Shown in pieces: positions 12,254 through 17,875 of a DNA stretch of 17,875 nt. Both the position numbers and the translations under genes were made by a program. The stretch is from NCBI GenBank assembly GCA_947306285.1, contig CAMZGB010000014.1, positions 1 to 17,875 on the forward strand. Direction: 5' to 3'. The notes under the pieces are model-generated. The model saw nothing but the letters and a program-made list of their open reading frames with translations. It had not been told where the DNA came from and did no database searches. This DNA is from an uncultured Lachnospira sp. GTDB taxonomy: Bacteria > Bacillota > Clostridia > Lachnospirales > Lachnospiraceae. How positions within the stretch are numbered: position 1 is the first letter of the stretch; every line of letters starts with the position of its first letter.

Positions 12254-15112
12254 ATAAGCAATTATAATTATTATTAATAACAATATTCCTACTATAGATA
12301 ATATCAAACCTATTTCAACTCCAGGCGTTGTATAAGTAAGAACTATCTTATGTTTTCCTGCCTTTAAGTTAACTCCACTACTCATATAGTTGACTTTCTT
12401 CAGCGATGTTTCCTTCCCATCAACTTTGAGTTTCCATCCTTCAGAATATGGAATATTTAAACAGAGCAGTTTTTCTTTGTCGAGAGTAATATTTCCGGTA
12501 ATCTTATTAGTTCCAATTTTAACATTTTCCAGAACATTTTCCCTCAAAACATTAATCTTATCCTCGTATCCATCAAAAGACTGCTCGATTAGTTCAATGT
12601 CATCAAACCTATATGTACCTGGTTGTTCAAACTCAAGCATTACTTTATTTCTCTCCATGTCTGAATAACACAAATTTATAGCAAAGTTTTTTCTGCCATT
12701 AAAGTATGATTTATCATCTCTATAATTGAGTAATAGTTTGTGCACATCATCACAGTTTACATATATTCTCGTGTATTCATCATCTGTATAGTATCTATAT
12801 TTATTACTGATAAGATTTTGTTCACCAATCGATAAAGTATTATACATATCGCTATTGGCATCCATTTCACTCTTTTGTGTAAAGGTGAAATTCTTGAAAT
12901 TTATAAATAAATTTTTATTTGGTTCACAATTAGTATTTAAGTAAACCTTACTATGGCCTCTATTTACAATTATCTCTTTATTCTTAAATTGAACATAGTT
13001 CTCATCATTTGTTGTTAAAGTATACTTAAGTTTTTTATCGTCTGATTTAAATTGATTAGATCTATTTAGTGAATCTTTCTTTTCAACTATAGCCGATTCA
13101 AGCATTAATTCTTCTTTTTTGATGCCATCATATTTGGCAGCCTCTTTTTCAGTGACAGTATCATCATATGTGTATCCAAGTGGCATTGCATATGGGTTCT
13201 CATATATGTCATAGTTAGCCGAATTAATTATTTTTGTCTTATCATTTATTTTTTTATTACGAAGCATATTAGGTGCATATTTATATAGGGTATCTATCGG
13301 CTTAAATCCATAAGGCACTTTTGATACTTCATCGTCTTCTGCTACGAAGTACTTAACTGATGACAATGAAGATAAAATAGTTCTTCCATCAATACCATAA
13401 TAATAGAATAAACCATACTCTTTATTATCTACTTCTCTTAAATAATTCTGAATATTAATATTGCCTAAACTCCAATAATATCCAATACCATTTTTATTAA
13501 AAATAGTTGATGCATTACTACAATTATCTAGTTTAAAATACCTTGCGCTAATATCAGAATAAATTGAATTTTTTAGAACTGAATTAACTTTCATATTCAT
13601 ATTCTTGTTATTCAAATATTCATCATCAGTTGATGAAAAACGATAAAATGATTTATCTTTTATATGATTATTAATATCACTAGAAACTGTACTTTCGTAA
13701 GATGGATATACTTCAGCCATATCAATAAATTCAGATATATAATTTCCTTCAGTAACATGGAAAATATAAAAAGCATTTAGCGCAATTCCAGCCACTACAA
13801 AAACAAATATAATTCTAATCTTATACTTAAACCATTTTGTTTTATGGTTATTAATAAATGAGAGCAAGAATAACATTACAGTGAATAATAGAATCTGGAA
13901 TATTACACTCTCTTTTCTTGTATTTCTCATAACAAGAATTAAAACGAAATACACCATTAAGAATACTGTAAGTTTCTTGTGCGTAAATACCTTAATGGAA
14001 ATAATATCCTTCCAATAATACGCAACAGTGTATGCGCAAAGAAATACATATGCCCAAATCCATCTGTTGCATGCATAGGACATTCCGTTCATAAATGATC
14101 CCAATACTGGGACTAACATTACAACAATGGATAAAACAAATAATATAATCTTTTGTACATCTCTTTTGTGAAATGCATAATAAGCACCAATCAAAGCAAT
14201 TGGAGAAACTCCAATATAATTCCAGTGTCCACTAGAGTCATTTGAAATCATTCCAGACAAAAGTTTCTGATAGTATTTAAACTCGTAAACTATTGGAACT
14301 AATCCGCCTTCTATTGTTCTTGAATCTTGTATAAAAATTAATACTGTTGGGATAAACAATACGCAAGCTATTAAAACACCAACCACAGAAAAGCCAAGAA
14401 GTTTTAATAGCGAAGTGAATATTTTCTTTTTCTCATCTTTATAAATATATATAACTCTAACTAAAGCATAAATCGCAGTTATTATTGCTACCATATAGAA
14501 GAAATAGAAGTTACTAATAACACATAGAGCTATAGAAACTATAAAGAGATAAGGTTTTTTGCCTTTTAGAATTTTTTCTAATCCAGCTAACACTAGTGGT
14601 AAGAAAATCATCGGCAAAATAAAGAAAGGATGTCTTACACCCGAATGAATTGCGTAAACACAGAACACGTATATAATGGCACCTATTACTCTACCATTGC
14701 CTTTCACGCCTCTTTCTCTTGTATAGTACATAAAGAAAAATCCAGCCAAATACATACGAACAAGAATAAGGAATGCATACAAAAATTCTGTATACTTAGT
14801 TGGCACAAAAGCTGACAATAGATTTAACGGATCACCAATAACATAATAGTTAAAAGTTGTAAGTACATCTCCACCATAACCTATTGTAAAATTCCACATA
14901 GGAATATTAAATGTATGATCAATAAAAATACTTCTAAATATTTGACGAAGCCATTGACCATAGTAAGTCAATGCAACCATATGTTGGTCATATCCGTCGA
15001 CATGCCAAACAAACGACTTACTATTTATTATGAAATAAACATAAGTTAAAGCCGCCGTTATAGCAAACAAAAGCGTATATTTAATTTTGTTATTTTTGAT
15101 TTTTAAACTCAT
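12230..15112 (-). CDS. YfhO family multi-pass membrane protein
   Basis: This 960-residue protein has a membrane segment at about 11–29, some dozen hydrophobic helices up to about residue 455, a large extracytoplasmic region to about 925, and a final helix before the C-terminal KVSRKNA. The layout and the block LKAGKHKIVLTYTTPGVEIG just before the last helix are typical of the YfhO family (PF09586), which has a GT-C glycosyltransferase-like architecture. The first outer loop carries WHVDGYDQH, with acidic residues in the place where GT-C enzymes keep catalytic Asp. In Bacillus and Listeria YfhO-type proteins take part in sugar decoration of teichoic acid; the substrate here is unknown. The start overlaps the ftsY stop as ATGA and has a weak ribosome binding site, so translation is probably coupled. 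Confidence 0.88.
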   Translation of the reverse strand: MSLKIKNNKIKYTLLFAITAALTYVYFIINSKSFVWHVDGYDQHMVALTYYGQWLRQIFRSIFIDHTFNIPMWNFTIGYGGDVLTTFNYYVIGDPLNLLSAFVPTKYTEFLYAFLILVRMYLAGFFFMYYTRERGVKGNGRVIGAIIYVFCVYAIHSGVRHPFFILPMIFLPLVLAGLEKILKGKKPYLFIVSIALCVISNFYFFYMVAIITAIYALVRVIYIYKDEKKKIFTSLLKLLGFSVVGVLIACVLFIPTVLIFIQDSRTIEGGLVPIVYEFKYYQKLLSGMISNDSSGHWNYIGVSPIALIGAYYAFHKRDVQKIILFVLSIVVMLVPVLGSFMNGMSYACNRWIWAYVFLCAYTVAYYWKDIISIKVFTHKKLTVFLMVYFVLILVMRNTRKESVIFQILLFTVMLFLLSFINNHKTKWFKYKIRIIFVFVVAGIALNAFYIFHVTEGNYISEFIDMAEVYPSYESTVSSDINNHIKDKSFYRFSSTDDEYLNNKNMNMKVNSVLKNSIYSDISARYFKLDNCSNASTIFNKNGIGYYWSLGNINIQNYLREVDNKEYGLFYYYGIDGRTILSSLSSVKYFVAEDDEVSKVPYGFKPIDTLYKYAPNMLRNKKINDKTKIINSANYDIYENPYAMPLGYTYDDTVTEKEAAKYDGIKKEELMLESAIVEKKDSLNRSNQFKSDDKKLKYTLTTNDENYVQFKNKEIIVNRGHSKVYLNTNCEPNKNLFINFKNFTFTQKSEMDANSDMYNTLSIGEQNLISNKYRYYTDDEYTRIYVNCDDVHKLLLNYRDDKSYFNGRKNFAINLCYSDMERNKVMLEFEQPGTYRFDDIELIEQSFDGYEDKINVLRENVLENVKIGTNKITGNITLDKEKLLCLNIPYSEGWKLKVDGKETSLKKVNYMSSGVNLKAGKHKIVLTYTTPGVEIGLILSIVGILLLIIIIIAYKVSRKNA

Positions 15113-16026
15113 TCTACAAACAACGCCTCAACAAAATCATTTGAATCAAATTTCTGTAAGTCTTCTATAGACTCACCAATACCAATATATTTAACTGGAA
15201 TTCCTAGTTCAGACTGAATAGAAATTGCAATTCCACCTTTAGCTGTTCCATCCATTTTTGTAAGAATTACTCCAGTAATATCTGCACATTCTTTAAACTC
15301 TCTAGCCTGTGCCAAAGCATTCTGACCAGTAGTAGCATCAAGTACAATAAAGTTTTCTCGTCTTACTCCTGGCATTTCTTTATTAATAATTTTATCTAGT
15401 TTACTAAGCTCATTCATTAAGTTCTTTTTATTGTGTAATCTTCCGGCTGTATCGCAAATGATAATATCAGAGTTTCTATTTTTAGAAGAAGCGATTGCGT
15501 CAAACAACACAGAACCTGGATCTTGTCCTTCAGAACCAGAAACAATAGATACATTCGCTCTATTTGCCCACTCTTCTAATTGCTCTTTTGCGGCCGCTCT
15601 AAATGTGTCACATGCAGCGAGCATTACTTCTTTGCCGTTATTCTTAAACTGACAAGCTAATTTCCCAATAGATGTTGTTTTACCAACACCATTAACTCCA
15701 ATAACAAGTACAATTGATTTTTCATTTTCAAAATCATATGCGTTCTCGCCCAAGTCCATTTGCTCAATCAAGTTTTCCTTCAATAAATCTCTACACTCTT
15801 CTGGATCTCTAATTCCTTTTTCTTTCACTTCATCTTTAAGAGAATCAATTATCTCTTCAGTAGTCATAACGCCTATATCACTCATTATAAGCATCTCTTC
15901 TAATTCTTCGTAGAAGTCGTCATCAATGGAACTGAACGCAGAGAAAATATTATTAAAACTAGAACTAATATTAGTTCTAGTTTTAGATAATCCATTTACT
16001 AATTTGTCAAAAAACTTTCCCGCCAT
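15109..16026 (-). CDS. ftsY: Signal recognition particle receptor FtsY
   Basis: FtsY is the membrane-associated SRP receptor; with Ffh it hands ribosome–nascent-chain complexes to the Sec channel. The 305-residue protein has the N domain (about 20–90) and the G domain with GVNGVGKTT at 110–118, DTAGR at 192–196 and TKMDG at 256–260. The N-terminus (MAGKFFDKLVNGLSKTR) is short and basic-amphipathic, without a long acidic A domain, as in many Bacillota. The gene starts 8 bases after smc with GGGAG as ribosome binding site, and ends in a 4-base overlap with the YfhO-type gene. The smc–ftsY pairing is standard in this phylum. Confidence 0.97.
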   Translation of the reverse strand: MAGKFFDKLVNGLSKTRTNISSSFNNIFSAFSSIDDDFYEELEEMLIMSDIGVMTTEEIIDSLKDEVKEKGIRDPEECRDLLKENLIEQMDLGENAYDFENEKSIVLVIGVNGVGKTTSIGKLACQFKNNGKEVMLAACDTFRAAAKEQLEEWANRANVSIVSGSEGQDPGSVLFDAIASSKNRNSDIIICDTAGRLHNKKNLMNELSKLDKIINKEMPGVRRENFIVLDATTGQNALAQAREFKECADITGVILTKMDGTAKGGIAISIQSELGIPVKYIGIGESIEDLQKFDSNDFVEALFVE

Positions 16027-16034
16027 AATTCTCC

Positions 16035-17875
16035 CTATTTTTTATCTAAAGGATTCTCTTCCATTGTGCTCTCAAGTAAGTCAACAGATACAAGTGTAGA
16101 AATACCCTTTTCTTGCATCGTGATACCATATAGTCTATCTGCTGAATTCATTGTTCCTCGTCTATGAGTAATTACGATAAACTGCGTATTTGTTGTAAGT
16201 TTATGCAAATAATCAGCAAATCTTATAACGTTTGTACCATCAAGCGCTGCCTCAATCTCATCAAGCAAACAGAATGGAGATGGTTTCAAATTCTGAATTG
16301 CAAACATCAAACTGATAGCTGTAAGTGCTTTCTCACCACCTGACAACTGCATCATATTCTGCAACTTCTTTCCTGGTGGTTGAGAAATAATATCAATACC
16401 AGCATCCAAAATATCATCAGCTTCAGTAAGCTCGATTGTACCTTTACCACCGCCAAAGAGTTCTTTAAATACATTATCAAACTCAACTTTTATTTCAGCA
16501 AACTTCTCCTTAAATTGCTTACGCATTCCAACTTCAAGCTCATCAATAATCTTGAGCAAGTTTTCTTTTGCTTCCATCAAATCATCGTGTTGAGCCTTCA
16601 TAAATGTATAACGCTCATTAACTTCTTTGTATTCTTCAATGGCATTAATATTTACATCACCAAGACTTCTCATCTCGCGTCTAATTTCAGTAATTTTGTT
16701 TTTGATGTCTGGTTTAGATAGTTCTTCCTCAGGCTTCATTTCCAAAGCATTTCTATATGTGAGTTCATATTCTTCCCACATATATGCTTCTTTGTTGGCC
16801 GTCTTTTCTTCCAAAGACTCCTTCTGCGAAGTCAAACGATAAATCTCTTTGTCTAATGATGTAATCTTCTCATTCAACTGTTCGCGTTTCTCGAAGAATT
16901 CCTTATGCTCTTTATTCTGCTGTTCTTTTTTAGCTTTTGCATCTTCAATATCTTTTTCTAATTGAACAATTGATTCTTTAGAAGTCTCAATTTCTTTCTG
17001 ACAGTTTTCAATTGCCTCATTTCGAGCAGAAATCTCATCAGTGTTCTCTTTAGAGTTTGCTTCAATCCCTTGCAACTCTTGTGTCAAAGATTCAATAGCA
17101 TTTACAGATACATCAATCTTTTCAGAGATAAACTGATGCTTAGTCTTGATGTTAGCAATATCAATATTGACTTCGTCAATTGCTGTGTTTTTCTCATCAA
17201 GTTCTTTGCGCATGCTTTCGAGTTTTTCATTCTTCTCGTTAACACCTTTTTCTAACTCGCTACTCTTATCAGACTGTCCAGACAAACTACTTCTAAGTTC
17301 TGAACTGTTTTTGTTAATATCGTTAATCTCGTTAGCAATCTCTTCGTTTTCTTTGTTAACGTCTGCGTATTCCAAAACAAGATTATCTTTTTCTTCTTTT
17401 GCAGTCTTCAAGTTAATTTCGCAAGTATTCTTAAGAATTGTCTGTTCTTGAAGTCCTTTATTAACCTTAGCTAATTCTTCGTTTAGAACGCTAATTTCAG
17501 AATCGTTTTTTACAATATCTTTATCAAGCTGTATCTTCTGTTCAGATAGTTCTTTAATTTTTGCTTCTAACTCCTCAATCTCTCTACGTCTACCAAGCAA
17601 GTTAGTTGCGTTCTTAAATGTACCTCCGGCAATAGATCCACCAACATTTAGATACTCACCTTCCAAAGTAACAATACGAACTTTATATTTATATTTTCTA
17701 GCAATTGAAATAGCATGATCAATTGTATCAACTACCATCACTCGACCAAGCAAGTATTTTGAAACTCCGTCGTATTTCGAATCAACATCAACCAAGTCAC
17801 TCGCTAGTCCCAACACACCCGTCTCCTGCAAAGCATCTGGAGTGTTGAAGTTTGTCTTTCCACTCATACTGCTTA
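16035..17875 (-). CDS. smc: Chromosome segregation protein SMC (5' end beyond the window)
   Basis: The gene runs off the right edge; about 612 codons are present, roughly the C-terminal half of a full SMC of about 1190 residues. The visible part begins with the hinge domain (GVLGLASDLVDVDSKYDGVS, then LLGRVMVV and LEGEYLNVGGSIAGG), continues with a long Glu/Lys-rich coiled coil, and ends in the ABC head with the signature LSGGEKALTAIS (about 16311–16346) and the Walker B segment LLDEIEAALD. SMC forms rings with ScpA and ScpB that organise and separate chromosomes. An internal Met at 17867 is not the real start, because the frame is open to the edge and the hinge must be preceded by an N-terminal head. 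ftsY follows 8 bases later. Confidence 0.97.
   Translation of the reverse strand, partial: SSMSGKTNFNTPDALQETGVLGLASDLVDVDSKYDGVSKYLLGRVMVVDTIDHAISIARKYKYKVRIVTLEGEYLNVGGSIAGGTFKNATNLLGRRREIEELEAKIKELSEQKIQLDKDIVKNDSEISVLNEELAKVNKGLQEQTILKNTCEINLKTAKEEKDNLVLEYADVNKENEEIANEINDINKNSSELRSSLSGQSDKSSELEKGVNEKNEKLESMRKELDEKNTAIDEVNIDIANIKTKHQFISEKIDVSVNAIESLTQELQGIEANSKENTDEISARNEAIENCQKEIETSKESIVQLEKDIEDAKAKKEQQNKEHKEFFEKREQLNEKITSLDKEIYRLTSQKESLEEKTANKEAYMWEEYELTYRNALEMKPEEELSKPDIKNKITEIRREMRSLGDVNINAIEEYKEVNERYTFMKAQHDDLMEAKENLLKIIDELEVGMRKQFKEKFAEIKVEFDNVFKELFGGGKGTIELTEADDILDAGIDIISQPPGKKLQNMMQLSGGEKALTAISLMFAIQNLKPSPFCLLDEIEAALDGTNVIRFADYLHKLTTNTQFIVITHRRGTMNSADRLYGITMQEKGISTLVSVDLLESTMEENPLDKK

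Noticed and set aside
12244..12270. Plus-strand antisense promoter from TTGACA in the terminator stem
   Set aside because: The nearest TATAAT is only 13 bases away, too short, and no other good -10 sits at 16–18 bases. The hexamer is explained by the palindromic stem.
16035..17867. SMC as a complete 610-residue protein starting at the Met at 17867
   Set aside because: The frame stays open to the edge and the visible part starts at the hinge. The N-terminal ATP-binding head and first coiled coil must lie outside the window.

Overview
This window looks like a housekeeping segment of an AT-rich Gram-positive (Bacillota) chromosome, most likely from class Clostridia and plausibly a Lachnospiraceae member. 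The reasons are the gene order smc–ftsY … ylxM–ffh–rpsP–khpA–rimM–trmD–rplS–rbgA–rnhB–yraN, the DUF512 radical-SAM gene next to der, a plsY–gpsA pair, G-rich Shine-Dalgarno sites and the low GC content. Taxonomy is inferred from layout and protein character, not from a search. Every gene I can support is on the minus strand, so transcription runs from the right edge to the left.

Right part (about 17875 to 12230): the 3' two thirds of smc (hinge, coiled coil, ABC head; the 5' end is outside the window), ftsY (SRP receptor), and a 960-residue YfhO-type membrane protein whose start overlaps the ftsY stop. The unit ends in a strong intrinsic terminator formed from the last codons of the YfhO-type gene. 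A well-formed promoter, with a consensus -35 inside that same hairpin, then appears to start the next unit.

Middle part (12179 to 7684): ylxM and ffh (SRP regulator and SRP54), rpsP, khpA, rimM, trmD, an unlisted 38-codon small ORF, and rplS. Its themes are protein targeting, ribosome assembly and tRNA modification. Three non-coding stretches carry structure: AT-rich hairpins between ffh and rpsP, a long bulged stem-loop without a U-tract between khpA and rimM, and a likely internal promoter plus leader before rplS. The rplS product is unusual: ribosomal protein L19 carries an N-terminal acidic extension of about 110 residues, as long as L19 itself. A perfect 10-bp terminator follows rplS.

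Left part (7606 to the left edge): eight tightly packed or overlapping genes, rbgA, rnhB, yraN, a DUF512/radical-SAM gene, der, plsY, gpsA and cls (3' end outside the window). They combine ribosome-assembly GTPases, RNase HII, and phospholipid synthesis from glycerol-3-phosphate to phosphatidic acid precursors and cardiolipin. An extended -10 just after the rplS terminator could drive them.

I see no tRNA or rRNA gene, mobile element, CRISPR array or phage gene. No stretch over 300 bases lacks a gene. The best candidates for something undescribed are the 38-residue protein between trmD and rplS, the acidic arm on L19, and the superimposed stop/terminator/promoter at 12205–12253.
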